From Culex pipiens pallens (lineage: Eukaryota > Arthropoda > Insecta > Diptera > Culicidae), in contig NC_068938.1 of the NCBI RefSeq assembly GCF_016801865.2, positions 99,501,925 to 99,565,924 on the forward strand: a stretch of 64,000 bases of DNA, written 5' to 3'. Shown here one piece after another: positions 1 to 12,660 of the stretch (position 1 is the stretch's first letter; each line of letters opens with the position of its first letter). The position numbers were made by a program, and so were the translations under genes. The notes beneath the pieces were generated by a model. It had not been told where the DNA came from. It saw only the letters and a list, made by a program, of their open reading frames with translations, and searched no databases.

Positions 1-180
1 CTATAATTTTTCGATGTTTGCATGATTTTTCATACGATTATAGCTAATGTCTCCCATATAGCCAAAATCTCATAAGTTATGTGCTTCAGTTATGCACTGG
101 ACCGTGCTTAACCGAGGCAGCTGAACGAATCAAAACCGGGGTAGTGCAAAACCGAGGTGTGCAAAACCGGGGCATGACTG
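1..180. mobile_element. Right end of a MITE cut by the window start
   Basis: The segment ends in GGGGCATGACTG followed by TA at 181-182, the pattern of a TA-duplicating MITE whose other end would lie outside the window. Close to the end the motif GCAAAACCGRGG recurs at about 127-176, with a weaker relative at 107-119. These subterminal direct repeats are spaced 17-20 bases apart and could be transposase-binding sites. No coding potential is visible. The element's true start cannot be seen. Confidence 0.5.
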
Positions 181-182
181 TA

Positions 183-1614
183 CTACAAAAAAAAACAAAC
201 ATCAACTAAACAAGATAATTTAAAATTAAAATACTACAAATTAAACAAGAAAAACATAAAACAAGTGAAGAAGTTAAGTTTTTCGTAGAACAAAAGTTGT
301 TCAAAATGACCTCCTGAACACGGGAAAAATACAAAATTTGGCCAGTAAAGGGTTAATAAATTTCTTTTCATAGCACAAAAAGATGATTTAAATTACACAA
401 TAAAATCACATTGTTCCACCATCAGTCTTCCAGTTTTACATAACTAACCTCTAGCACCATTGCTTTTTGATCTTAATTTAATCTTTTATTTGAAATATTC
501 GATAATACCAACTTTTATCCATTTTGATCAAGGTAAACAAAAATGTTTAAAAAAATCTAAATTTAGCTTAGGCGGGAAAAGATTTTTATCATAAAATTAT
601 TTTTATTATGTCATTTTCGGTGCTGGGAACTGGTTAGGACCGAGCTGGCTTTAGTAATTATTTTTTTCTTCCTGGCCTTACTAAAAAATACCTAGCTATA
701 ATTTTGAATGAAATAACAAAAAAAGCAAAGCAATTCACTTTAACGACCCCCGGGTCTTTTGTGGGCTCTTTTGCAAGTTTCTGCTCATTTCTAAGCGTCC
801 GAAGGTTATGTGTGGTGAGTCACCCGAAATGAATGAAATAACACAGTGCGTCAATCCCGGGAAAAAATCGCGAGATTTTTCCAAAACCTGGAACTTTCGG
901 GATTTTTTTTATAATTATGGTCTGGAAATTCAGATTTTGTTGTGGAAATAGATGAACAACGATAAAAAAAATAAAAATAAAATATTACGCATATATCAGC
1001 ATTAATTTGACTTTTAATGGGAAATTGTCAAAATTCACCGATCCGTAAATTGCCTAGCGCTTTAAACAAATCCTATTTAATTTTATATATTTTTGAAAAG
1101 ATATATATTTGTTATTTCAAATTAAATTAATAATACCGTTTTAAAATATTTGGCATATCAAGACGAATGTATCGAATTAAGACAGCTGTTCTAGTCATTT
1201 TTTGCATAATGTTATGATTTTTTGATTGGTCTCGGTTGAAACAGAAACACAACAAAAAACAATTAGTACACCGATCTCCAAATTGTTTACTATAAAATCT
1301 CCTGTTGACGGTAACCCCTGCGCACTATGCGAGGTTTAAATGTATACTTCCGCTTGAATTTCGAGGATTCCCGGGAAATTTGATAATATTTTTTCACGGG
1401 ATATCCCACGAAATTTCACGCTCTACTTTCAAGACTTCTAAACATTAAATGCTTCGTCCTAGAAAATCCCAATGTGCTCCGTAGCCAAATCAGACATGTA
1501 AAATTAAAATCTAACGTTATTGTACTCTTTTTTGGGGTCCTTCTATGTGCACGATAAACGATGTAATTTTGCACGATTTTATTTTCTATTTAGAATTACA
1601 AATCAGTATACCTA
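183..1614. other. AT-rich stretch without a recognisable gene
   Basis: Homopolymer-rich AT sequence. Two patches with the palindromic core CCCGGGAA (about 855-935 and 1363-1420) resemble each other and similar patches at 6280-6310 and 9565-9650, so an old dispersed repeat is likely. No open frame has convincing composition. Confidence 0.4.
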
Positions 1615-1857
1615 CTGCCCATGTTCGCATGAATGGCCATATGCAAAAACAGCAAACTGAGAAAAACGCAAGGCAAGTTTGTTCCACACATATGCTAAGT
1701 GTTAAGTTTTCGCGAAAAAACTGGGTTTTTTCCAGATTTCTAGAACAAAGTACTGGATGTTGCAGGCTTTTCTGAAAGATCACACGATTTTGAACCAAAC
1801 TGCATCAACTCAAAAACAATGAAAATGCATATGGAACATTTATACAATCAGGGGCAG
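1615..1857. mobile_element. MITE, CTGCCCATG family, copy 1
   Basis: A 243-bp segment bounded by TA on both sides (1613-1614 and 1858-1859). It begins CTGCCCATGTTCGCAT and ends in the inverse GGGGCAG. Inside each end are matching blocks: GGCCATATGCAAA on the left and GCATATGGAACATTTAT on the right. TA duplication and short size point to a Tc1/mariner-type non-autonomous element. A second, longer copy lies at 34060-34497. The short open frames here are chance. Confidence 0.65.
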
Positions 1858-4560
1858 TATAGTAAGCCTCATTGCTCAAACGCAGACTCTGCCCCCCGTG
1901 ACACAGCTCGAAAAGATTTGAACGCCTGGCGCCACCATTGCAGTAGACGACGAACCCGCAGCGTGATTTCCCACTGCCGGCAGCCTAATTTACACGATTC
2001 TTATTCAAATCGAGCCGACCGGGGGGAGACATCTTTACAATGGAAGTCCGTTTCATGGCAATCAAAAATTAACCTCTTGGGTTCCGGGCCGATTAGACTG
2101 CGCTAACTGACTTGGGCCTGACGACGACTGACGGTCGGTGGCGGCATTAGACCAAGAGTTCAAGCGTTTCCCTTCTTGGAAATTATGCTAATATTGGGCA
2201 GGCAGAAGGGAATGAAATTAAAAATTCGGATGCCTTTCGGCCTGCGCTGTGGCGTTTCAGATTCTTTTGGGCCATCGATCTGTGTAACTTCCAGCTGTGA
2301 TAATTGCTTCGGATTGTTGAGAAATTTGGTGGACCTCGCACAGAGAGGTCCATGTCTGGTGAATTTCCTCCGGGCGCGGGTCCTGCCGAAACCGCATCAT
2401 GTGGTTGGCCGTTTTATGATTAGGGCACTGCTGCCGGTTCGGAACTGACCGCGCCCTGGCTTTGATCTCGAAACAGGTCGAAAACATTAACAATTCGTCG
2501 GCCCATCGGTCGTCTTCTAGGATTCTCACTCGACCGCAGAGCACCGGGTCAGTTTTATAACCCCCGAGAGTTGGGAAAAAAGGAAAGAAAAATATTGATT
2601 AAACGTGTATATTTTGGTTTCGTTTTTTGGGAAAACCGCACGGCACAAACCAAATTTTATGCACCAAGAAAGAGTCTCGGAGGAACCGCAGCGCCAGTTC
2701 TCAAAATTTATGACGTCCAGACGGACCGGAAGGTTTTTTTTATGAATGAAGCTGCGCAAAAAGCACGTGGACTTGGGCCCGAGACGGGAAGTGGTCGGGC
2801 AGGTAATTGCAAGTAGTGCATTTAGCACTTTTGGGCTGGCGACGAGGTGTAAAACAGGTGATTATTGGGACGGAATTGGGCACCTCAAGTTCGCACCTGG
2901 TTGCGAAATCTCCGCGTCTGCGTCCATTATTCTTGTTGTGGTTAGGGTTTTTTTTTGGGTGATGGGGTTTTCCCGGGAGATGGTTGTACAACGGAAAGAG
3001 GCTCTTAGCACGTGCTGTGAATTGTGGTAACAGTGTCATACTTTGTTGTGGATCAAAGATTTAAGCTTACTTAATTCAAAATAACGTTTAATATTACAAG
3101 AGCAACGTTGAAAATTTCGTTATGGACACATTATTATTGTGAAGTCAAAAATTAAATTAAATCTCAAATAAACGCCACAATCGAAAAGAAACTATAAATA
3201 ACTCTGTCGCAACCCTCTCGAGTCATTAAGCTTCTTCGTCATTGTCCGGCAAGACACTTTTTTGTTCAATTCCATCAACAAATCAAAGAACCATATGATC
3301 GTTGTTCTGCTAGTAGCGCAGCACCCTCCGAACCACGTGAGAGAAGGGACGAAAAACCATCAGGATCAGTAAAGGCCACCACGCCAATCCAACATTGATT
3401 GATTGAAAACAGCATAAAGATGATTTATTGCAAGGGGTTGTGGATCATACTCGTTGCGTCCCGAAGAAGCGCAGCCAGCAGTTCCAGCGAAAGAAGCCTC
3501 TTCTGCTGATGATGCGTTAGAAGTTCTGACAGCTGAAACAACAAGGATGGATGCAGTTCAAGTTCAATATTGGCTCGTGGTCTGCTGCCGGAGTGGGTCG
3601 TGGAGGTCACTTGCCAGCCGGAGTTCAAATGGGCCGCAAACGAAATCGTTAGAACGATTTTAACACGCTTTGGTGGGGCGTCCTGGAATTCATTAGGATC
3701 GACGCTAAGAAAACAACTGGTCTAATGGATTTGTTGAATTTCTCGCGCCGTAGCGAATCCAATATCAAACAAAGAAAATTTGGATGCAGTGATTGATGAT
3801 TTTTGTTAAGTTCTGAATGCCGCCCTTTTTACAAGATAAAATTTTAAACAAAATATTGTAAGAATAGTGCCTTACAAACTGTCTAATACTTTTACCAAGA
3901 GGATAGTTTCGAGCACTGGACTTGTAAAACAGAGGAAAATTTAATAATTTTTTTTTCAGGTAAGTTAAATTTGTTTGTGTCATTTCAAGGTGCTCAGCAT
4001 GTGTCCTAATACACTATCTCGCCTGCTTCCAGGAGTTACAGTATCCCCAGAATTGTGCCCATTCATCGTTCCCTTACAAAGGGACAGACTATCCACTCCT
4101 GACAATCCGATGATGCACGGCCCAGTACCGATTATGACCGCTGTTGGCTCGACTTGGCTTGGCAGGTTGACTTCCAGCAATTCAAATTAATATTTTCGAC
4201 GACATGCACTTGTACATCATTAATAACGTCATTCCGCTTCAATATGTCGATAAATATTATCATCTCTCTCTCTCTCCCCTTCTGGCCAGCGCACTGGGAA
4301 TGCCATTATTATTCCTCCACTGACAGTGTCGTCGCCCCACGGTGAGAAATGCCGCCAGAGACTCTACGCGCCCCAAGGAGTCCCCGGCGGCTGCTTGATG
4401 GCCAAGATAGTGTGTCCCTCGAACTGAAGATGCGCAGAACTCCTCTCCAGGGACCTGCTCAGCGGAACGTGCAACAAAGACCTCGTCCCAGACGTCCGTC
4501 GTCGGTAGGACTCTCCAGCAAGTGGCATTTGGGCTTAATAAATATAAATACACGACCCGG
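1858..4560. other. Mostly unique, locally GC-richer DNA, no gene recognised
   Basis: The blocks at about 1880-2800 and 4000-4530 are more GC-rich and less repetitive than their surroundings. Several 80-100-codon frames overlap on both strands here, but none has a recognisable domain or consistent codon bias. A (TC)n run lies at 4264-4276. The region could be intergenic or intronic host DNA. Confidence 0.35.
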
Positions 4561-4971
4561 ATAAAAGATTACCATTTGATTACCATATTGGATCATACAA
4601 TGACACTTTGAGAAATGGTAACTATTTGTGAAATCGTTTTTACAAATTCCCAAAAATAAAATTTAACTATATTAAACTATTTGTGAACTGTTTGTTTTAA
4701 GGTTACTTTTTGCCAAATAGTACTTAAACCATTTCTTAACCATACAACAAACAGTTTTTAGACGAAAATAGTACTGAGTTTTTTAAGGTTACCATTGCTA
4801 ACCACCGTTATGCCAGATGGTTAAACCATTTGAGAGATAGTAAAAAATCATGCCAACCATATGTATACCATTTCTAAAATAGTAGTCAAACATTTTAGGA
4901 AATGGTAGTAACAATATAGTTTAAAGTTCAATTACCATATGAGAAAAAGTTTTGATATGGTACTTTTTTAT
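4561..4971. repeat. MITE-like repeat built from TACCAT/ATGGTA motifs
   Basis: About 410 bp with imperfect inverted ends (ATAAAAGATTACCAT on the left and, inverted, ATAAAAAAGTACCAT on the right). The interior repeats TTACCATTTG and its inverse GAAATGGTA many times in both orientations, so the single strand could fold in many registers. Flanks are GC-rich (CCCGG / GCGGGG) and the AT content changes sharply at the edges. No clear target duplication. Confidence 0.45.
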
Positions 4972-7002
4972 GCGGGGAGATTATTAAAATTATTTGATAA
5001 ACGGTCCCTAAGCCTGCGCGCGATCGGTATGGTTCCACGCGATGATGACGACAAAGAATTTCGAGGGTTGAGAAATGCAGTGTCACTTTGCTGCACGGGT
5101 CGTCGTGGGGACCCAGTTTTTCAATTCACAAGGGAAGGGATGACGACACGCCGCCACATCGGGGGAACCTGCTGCGAATCCATGTTGCGCGCCTTTTCTT
5201 CCTCCTTATGGAGGCGCCCCCTGCCGGCCAGCCGTGTTGTGTCTCGTGATGGGTTTACTGACAAGGAGCCGGTGGGGGTGGCAGCGGTGACTAAGGAGAA
5301 TTTGTAGGATTCTACCGAATTTTTGGACGAATTCTTGTGGAGAGATAGTCAGGAATTCCATTGTCTTATCTATCTCATCAAAACATTGTTTTGAAACCAT
5401 AATTTTAGCTTCAGAATATTCGAATGCATCTAGGATGCTATCAACAGGGATCCGGAAAGGGTATCCTGTTGACTGCCCTTTCCGAATCCAGATTTTTTAG
5501 ATGTAGGGGCTTCGACTACGAATAAAAAAAAAACTCCCAAAAAAAGTTGTTGAATAATAGTCGATTCTGATTCCGGCTCCTGAACATTTGGCATTTCCGT
5601 ATCCGGATTTTCGAAGAGAACCAACTCAAACTCAAAATGTCAAGATGAGGAGAATCTAGTAAAGTATCGATCAAAAATAAGGAAAAACCTGGCAGACGAA
5701 AATCTAACCATTCTCAACGGTTAAGGGGAGGAAGGATATTAATTATTTATTAAATTTGAATATTTTAGGTGGTCTAATTAATTTTATTACAACAAAAATG
5801 TTTAATTTACATTTTATCTAAGGAATACTTATTTTTTAATTCTTTTAAATTCGTTTGTTTTAATCAAAAAGTATGAAGTATGGATAATTTTGGAAAAGAT
5901 ACTCACGTTGAGAGGATCCATCACCAAACCAGCACTGATAAATATGCTGTTTTTAAATACTTAATAGATTCTTAATAGATTTTTTTTGCAAGATTTAACT
6001 TCAGAAGTATCGTCTCTCCGCTGCTCCTTTTATGTAAGTTGAGTTTTTTATTTGCCATTAGATATAGAACATTTTCCTTTTCGAGGGGAGCAAGTGGGTG
6101 AACATAGTTTAAATTTGAAATAAGCGCTTGAATGGACGCTACATTACTATGGAGCTCTGTATAGACTTTCGCGAGTTACAACGCATATAGTGCACCGATT
6201 AAGGCACTCTTAATTTGCTTTTAAATATATTTGATAATTGCTCCAATATTACTTGAGAAATTAATAGAGCGTTCAATTTTCTGGGAAATTCTGGGAATTT
6301 CCGGGAAATTTTAAATTTATTGAAAAATTGTTTTTATTTTGGCATTGATTCATATTTCGCAACAAAATGGTACAGAACAGCGATTTTAAAAGAAAAATTA
6401 AAAGCTTGACTGCATAAAAAAATCATACAACTATAAGTATACGTACTTTATTTCAAATTGTATATGCTCAAATCGTACAATAAACGAAAAAAAAAAAATA
6501 CCAGGTTAATTTTATTGAGGAGTATTATAAAATTAATCCATACTCCGCAATCATAAAATTTCTTTAAAACTTGCTCCTGTGGCCATAAAGTCAGATTGAA
6601 AAAAAAAACACATGCAGAAATTATATTTTAACCACAAATAACTTTTCTAGAACAAGTCATACTGGTTTCAGCTCTTGAAAAAAATAGTAAATCTTTTTTT
6701 ATTTTTCCTTACAAACCCAACTTCTCGTGTTTTTTTTACTTCAAACAACTCAATATTTTCAAATATTTGGAGCAAGTTTTTTTAAATTCTTTTACACTTT
6801 TGGGCACCCATTTGATTTATTTTCATCTCATTTGATTATGGTAAACGAAAACGTAAAAATTTCTGTTTTGCTTTCGCAGGAAAGGTTAAATATCATTTTT
6901 TAAATGAATTAACACCAATTACTCTTTAAAATGCTTACCAAAATTTTAATTTTTCATTATAATTAAGCTAGATCAATTGCCAAGATGCTTAACAAATTAA
7001 TA
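4972..7002. other. Unassigned sequence, GC-rich then AT-rich
   Basis: A GC-rich part (4990-5310) has a 122-codon open frame starting at 4939. Its start lies inside the flanking repeat and I see no domain, so I do not call it a gene. From 5700 the sequence is AT-rich with no structure I can name. Confidence 0.3.
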
Positions 7003-7633
7003 CAGTCTAGACTCGAGTATCCGAAGGCTTCGGAAAAATTTCATTTTGGACATTCGATACTTCGGATAATTGCAACACGACAATTTTTTTGTTGTCTTAT
7101 TTTAATTGCCGAGTTTAAGTGTGACCCCTTAACTACGCTAAAGTGGTTTAGATTTTTTAAATCTAAGATTGTGGCAAATATGGCGGTGACGAAAATAAAA
7201 AAAAATGCATATTATTATATAATAGGCAATCAATTAAACAAGAAATTGAAAAAAAAAAACCAAAAAAATGTTGTTCGTGATTCGATTATCCAAAGTCCCA
7301 TCATACAAAAAAAAAAAAACGAAACGAAGTTGACTTTATAGCTGTTGGCCACCATTGCTAGTACCAACCACTAGTGTCTTTCTTTTTTAACTACAAGGAC
7401 TTCGCCGACCTGGGCTTCTAAGTGTTTGAGTATGGCACGGAGCGAAGGCGCCGGATACCCATATTAACACATAGAATTTTTAGAGCGCCCGCCGGGGGAT
7501 TCAAAGCAGCAACCACTGGATTGTGAGTCCAGTGCCCGGTCCGATTGATCCACGCGGGCGGGACTAATCATACCAATCTTCGGATAATCGCAACTTCGGA
7601 TATTCGAGGCTTCGGATAATCGTGTCTGGAGTG
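7003..7633. mobile_element. MITE with CAGTCTAGACTCGA ends, carrying a tRNA-like module
   Basis: Bounded by TA at 7001-7002 and 7634-7635. The left end CAGTCTAGACTCGAGTATCC is mirrored on the right (inverse begins CACTCCAGACACGATTATCC). The motif CTTCGGATA recurs near both ends in inverted orientation. TA duplication and the terminal sequence suggest a Tc1/mariner/pogo-type non-autonomous element. A 75-bp tRNA-like sequence (7486-7560) and its 3' flank sit inside and look like a later SINE insertion. Confidence 0.7.
7486..7560 (-). pseudogene. tRNA-derived module (SINE head or tRNA-Val(CAC)-like pseudogene)
   Basis: Read on the minus strand, a perfect 7-bp acceptor stem (CGCCCGC / GCGGGCG) encloses exactly 75 nt. 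There is an A-box-like TGGATCAATCGG and a 5-bp anticodon stem CTGGA/TCCAG around the loop CTCACAA, which puts CAC in the anticodon position. The T arm keeps TTTGAATC but its stem does not pair, so this is unlikely to be a working tRNA. Downstream on the minus strand (about 7485 to 7365) is a non-tRNA tail, as expected of a tRNA-derived SINE. Confidence 0.55.
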
Positions 7634-7789
7634 TATATCAGAATTAAATCTTGATCAAAAAGTTTCAATTATCGGATTAATTCTATATGAACTGAACAAT
7701 AAATTGAATTAAACATTATGTTGAGGTTTTTCATTTATTTTTATTTTCAAATCATTTAAAAAAAAAGTTACTTAATCCACCTTTAGAAA

Positions 7790-9533
7790 GTTGGTGCCTT
7801 CCTCTCATTTATAGAATGATTCCAACCCCCCTAAAGTGTCCATATTGTTTATGGATTTCCGCTAACGTGATCGCACCTAAAACGTCCTAATAAAAATAAG
7901 TGATGAGTAAAAAAACAGACTACCTACAGACTTTTTGTCAAGATTATACAGACACCGCCTTTGAGGAAAATGGCATCCCTCTACACGGCTTTTTCGTGGC
8001 GATGAGACCCGACCATTTGAGGTATTGTAAATTCAGACCATTTTTTTAACTGCTTCTATTTTTTGATAGGTCAGATCTTAGAAATTCTTAATTCACAAGA
8101 AAGATCATTTCAGGACCTTTCTAAAAATAAATAATATGGCAGGTTTTCATGAAAAAACCACCCTTTTTTTTGAAAATTGTGTAGTTTATATTCAGCAGCT
8201 TTTTAAGCATAATTTTTGATGTATTTTACTAAATCTTATAAATTTCAATAGAGACTTACGGGACCTCAAAACGAATCGAAAGATGCCAATACGGTCAAAA
8301 TCGGTTCTGCCAGTGACGAGATATTGCAGTACACGTGTCTACATACAACCAAACACACAGTCATTTGCTCAGCTGGTGATTCTGAGTGGATATGTATAAA
8401 TGGCGGTAGGTCTAGGACAGTGGTTCTCAACCTTTATTGATCCATTCCCCCCCCCCCCCCTACTATTGTCATAATTTTGGTATTATTGTTTGCAGAAACT
8501 ATACATTTTTCATAACATTACATTTTTTCTTCACTCGCAACAATTTACACATACTTGCAGCATTTTTAAAAGGAATTTTTATTATATGTTCATATTTAAT
8601 GGAATGCAAAAGCTAACGAAAAATCTTTTTTTTATAATCTGCAATATTGCAAACACTACCAGTTTTAATTTTTATCAAATACAGACAGAAATTAAAACTG
8701 ATATTTTATTTTAAAAAATACGTTAAATATTTTTTACAAAAACTAATATTTGATACTCGTTTATTTTTCAAAGTAATGGAGTTTTGCCAAAAAGATGCGA
8801 CAACTCCCAGAAATTAATTAAAATAATGTTCGCAAAAAACGTATCAACGCAAAACTTCACGAATATATTTTATCAAAAGCTTCCCAGTTTAAAAAAAATA
8901 CCTAAACTTAACAAAACCAAAGCAAAATTGACATAAAAGAAAAATATTTTCAAAAAATTCTCATTTTGATAGTAAATGTAAATTAGCTTGAAGTTATTTA
9001 AAAAATATTAGCAAAGCTAATTTTTGAAATTTATTACGAAATATGCACATGTTTAAAATAATGTGAAAATTCAATTTTTTATGAAATTCCATTCTTCAAA
9101 AAATGCTCATGTTTGAGAGAATGCAAATATTTAAAAAAAATGATGGCATAATTCAGAACAATTTTACGGAGTTTTCTATTACTTTCGATAAACTGTTTTG
9201 AATTTTAGTTTTTGTTAGCTATATTTTTGAAACACCTGCAAAGATGAAATCTTAAGAAATAAAAATTGCTGTTGTATCTTATCACAGAAATTCCCATATA
9301 TTTCAAATATATTGTGAACTTTAAAGGTTATAAAAAAACAAACAAAGTTTTATATTTTTTATAAAAACGCCTTTGATTTCTAATGCATCGTAATTCCCCC
9401 CCAAGAATGGCCAAATTCCCCCCAGGGGGGAATTCCTCGCCGGTTGGGAAACACTGGTCTAGGAGGTATTATCAAAAAGTTCTTTTTTCTTGTGATTTCA
9501 TAGTTTTTCCTCATTTAGGTGAGGAAGGCAAAA
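7790..9533. repeat. Old dispersed repeat, split by a hAT MITE
   Basis: The outer ends look inverted: GTGCCTTCCTCTCATTTA on the left and AGGTGAGGAAGGCA on the right. The left part (about 8030-8410) has a landmark order (ACCGATTTTGA-like, CACTGGC-like, GT-rich, CTCAGAATC, TATAC) that is seen in the opposite orientation at 14230-14480, so both are diverged copies of one family. A hAT MITE interrupts the copy at 8418-9456. Removing the insert and one 8-bp duplication rejoins it. Confidence 0.5.
8418..9456. mobile_element. Non-autonomous hAT element (MITE), 1,039 bp
   Basis: The left end CAGTGGTTCTCAACC and the inverse of the right end, CAGTGTTTCCCAACC, are typical hAT terminal repeats. The flanks are an exact 8-bp duplication GTCTAGGA (8410-8417 and 9457-9464), the length the hAT superfamily makes. 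The interior is AT-rich with C-rich runs just inside both ends and has no transposase frame, so it depends on an enzyme supplied elsewhere. The undamaged duplication suggests the insertion is not very old. Confidence 0.85.
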
Positions 9534-11309
9534 ATAATTCCAGAAAGTAAAAAAAATATGTTCCCGCGTAGATTTCGGAAATTCCAGGGAAACTTGTAAA
9601 TAAAAATACTTTTTTGTGATAAATCCCGAAATATTTTTCCCGGGACAAGAAATTGGATGCTCTAGAAATTACCCTCAAAAGAAAAATGAAATGGTTATTG
9701 AATAAATGGTTGCTATTGACAAATGTCATAAATTGTAACAAAAAAGCCAAATATTCAGCATCAATTTTTAAAGGACATAAAAATAACAACAAATTTGCTA
9801 TTACGGTTGTTTGGCCTTTGTGTATTTGGTCAACTCAAAAACCAAAAATTGATCTTTTCTGCATTTAAATGAGTGGTGTTATGACCTTTTCGAAGATGTT
9901 ATTTTTGGTGATGAAAAGTAAACCATTTCGTCACTAAACAATGACAAGAAAAGAAAGTGTTTTCTAAACGTAATTGCTAAAAATTTATTATGCTCATTTG
10001 AGCTTGTAAAAGTTCAATTTTTCAAAACGTCATCAAGCGCAAAAACAATGCTGAAATGTTGAATTTTCTGATACGTCGTCACGGGCTTTGAAAAATTGTA
10101 GCTAGCAAACACACGAATAATCACAAACTTCTGTGTCGAAAGGCTAGTTAATTAATGTTACAATGCAAGAAATATAAATATTTTATTTGAAAAATAAAAT
10201 AACCGCTGCATAGACTACTATTTTGAAATCAACAATGAAAAGGCCGAAAAATTCGATTGAAAAAATCATAAACGTATATCATTTATTTTTACAGATACTT
10301 TTTTAAACTTTGCACATTTTTGACAACAATACAATTTTTGTACATAATTATTTGTTTCAAGTTAGCTAACTATCATTCAACTAACCAAATAATATGGTTT
10401 AAATGTTAATGATTCTAATAAAAAAATGATAGAACACATTTAGTAATGGTTTGATAAAAATACGAAGCTAACGGAACCCAAAAACCTGTCAAACAATTGT
10501 AAAATCGAAACTTGTTCACCCAAGTAACCAAAAAAAAAAACAACTTTCCCACACGCCACATCAACGCAGGTGCCCTGATCCCCGACATTACACGGATGAC
10601 TCTGCTTTTTTTGTTCGAAATCAAAAGTAGCCCTGCCTTGCCCTTTGTGCTGCCGGGTTGTCAAAAAGGTAACATTTTCGTCATCTGCCATTGCGTCGGC
10701 ATTGGGCCTTTGGTCCTTTTGAGCTGTGTGCTCCTGTGACACCACACAGAGATCGAGCGCGATTTCTCACATAAATTCAACCGGAGCGGAACAAAAGAAT
10801 TAGGATGTCGATATTTTTCTCCATTATGAGAGCACCGTGTCAACGTGTCACAAAGTCCATAAATTTCACCTTTGTTGAACGCGTTGGATCAAGCGTTGAG
10901 ATCAAAGGACCTGCAGGCGGTCGCTGGGTTTTGGGCGTTTTTTTTCTGAGTTGGATTTTTGCACTGCTGTTTGACCCAATTCTGTTGCGTCCGGATGTTC
11001 AGCAGGTCGTCCAGAACGCCAGTTTAATGAAGACATTAATTAAGTTGCTTTGCGAGAAGTTGTTGATTCGGGAAACAGTTGGAACTTGTTGGCTTACCTT
11101 AATCAAAATATTTATCCATTCAGCACATGGGGCAATGCCAGCTGGTTGCCGTCAGAGGTAATATTTTTGAAATCTTCGACGGTACCCGTTTCAAAATGTT
11201 CTTCTGAGGTGGACCACATATGGTGACCCCAGACAGACAATCACCATTAGAGTCTTTCTTTTTTTTTCGTAATTTACACTGCAAACAATTCAAGATTTAT
11301 AAAACAAAT
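9534..11309. other. Unassigned, AT-rich then GC-richer DNA
   Basis: 9534-10500 is AT-rich with one CCCGGGA-type patch (9565-9650). 10500-11170 is more balanced, with overlapping short open frames on both strands (69-118 codons) and no recognisable domain. Nothing here supports a gene call. Confidence 0.3.
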
Positions 11310-12660
11310 GGGTAATTCTCTACCAACTCACACGAAATCGGGAAAAGTTGCCCCGACCCCTCTTCGATTTGCGTGAAACTTTGTCCTAAGGGGTAACTTT
11401 TGTCCCTGATCACGAATCCGAGGTCCATTTTTTGATATCTCGTGACGGAGGGGCGGTACGACCCCTTCCATTTTTGAACATGCGAAAAAAGAGGTGTTTT
11501 TCAATCATTTGCAGCCTGAAACGGTGATGAGATAGAAATTTGGTGTCAAAGGGACTTTTATGTAAAATTAGACGCCCAATTTGATGGCGTACTCAGAATT
11601 CCGGAAAAACGTATTTTTCATCGAAAAAAACACTAAAAAAGTTTAAAAAATTCTCCCATTTTCCGTTACTCGACTGTAAAAAATTTTGGAACATGTCATT
11701 TTATGGGAAATTTTATGTACTTTTCGAATCTACATTGTCCCAGAAGGGTCATTTTTTCATTTAGAACAAAATTTTTCATTTTAAAATTTCGTGTTTTTTC
11801 TAACTTTGCAGGGTTATTTTTTAGAGTGTAACAATGTACTACAAAGTTGTAGAGCAGACAATTACAAAAATTTTGATATATAGACATAAGGGGTTTGCTT
11901 ATAAACATCACAAGTTATCGCGATTTTACGAAAAAAAGTTTTGAAAAAGTTACTTTTTGCGTTTCTCTTTGTTTCGTCGTCCGTGTCTGTCGCGGGTGAC
12001 CATGAACGGCCATGATCGATGACGACCAACTTTTTCAAAACTTTTTTTCGTAAAATCGCAATAACTTGTGATGTTTATAAGCAAACCCCTTATGTCTATA
12101 TATCAAATTTTTTGTAATTGTCTGATCTACAACTTTGTAGAACATTGTTACACTCTAAAAAATAACTCTGCAAAGTTAGAAAAAACACGAAATTTTAAAA
12201 TGAAAATTTTTGTTCTAAATGAAAAAATGACCCTTCTGGGTCAATGTAGATTCGAAAAGAACATTAAATTTCCCATAAAATGACATGTTCCAAAATTTTT
12301 TACAGTCGAGTAACGGAAAATGGGAGAATTTTTAAAACTTTTTTAGTGTTTTTTTCGATGAAAAATACGTTTTTTCGGAATTCTGAGTACGCCATCAAAT
12401 TGGGCGTCTAATTTTACATAAAAGTCCCTTTGACACCAAATTTCTATCTCATCACCGTTTCAGGCTGCAAATGATTGAAAAACACCTCTTTTTTCGCATG
12501 TTCAAAAATGGAAGGGGTCGTACCGCCCCTCCGTCACGAGATATCAAAAAATGGACCTCGGATTCGTGATCAGGGACAAAAGTTACCCCTTAGGACAAAG
12601 TTTCACGCAAATCGAAGAGGGGTCGGGGCAACTGCTGTGTGAGTTGGCGGAGAATTACCC
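11310..12660. mobile_element. FB1: full-length 1.35-kb foldback palindrome
   Basis: Two arms of about 630-640 bp (11310-11951 and 12028-12660) are inverted copies with only scattered differences. They surround a 76-nt loop that is not part of the inverted repeat. Outer ends are GGGTAATTCTC and GAGAATTACCC. A 4-bp direct duplication AAAT (11306-11309, 12661-12664) marks the insertion. The 71-codon frames in each arm are the same sequence read twice and are not genes. Partial or diverged copies occur at 23982-24467, 40588-41100 and 41797-43232. Superfamily not determined. Confidence 0.85.

Noticed and set aside
11696..12283. Two nearly identical 71-codon ORFs in opposite orientation
   Set aside because: They are the same sequence in the two arms of the FB1 palindrome, not paired genes.
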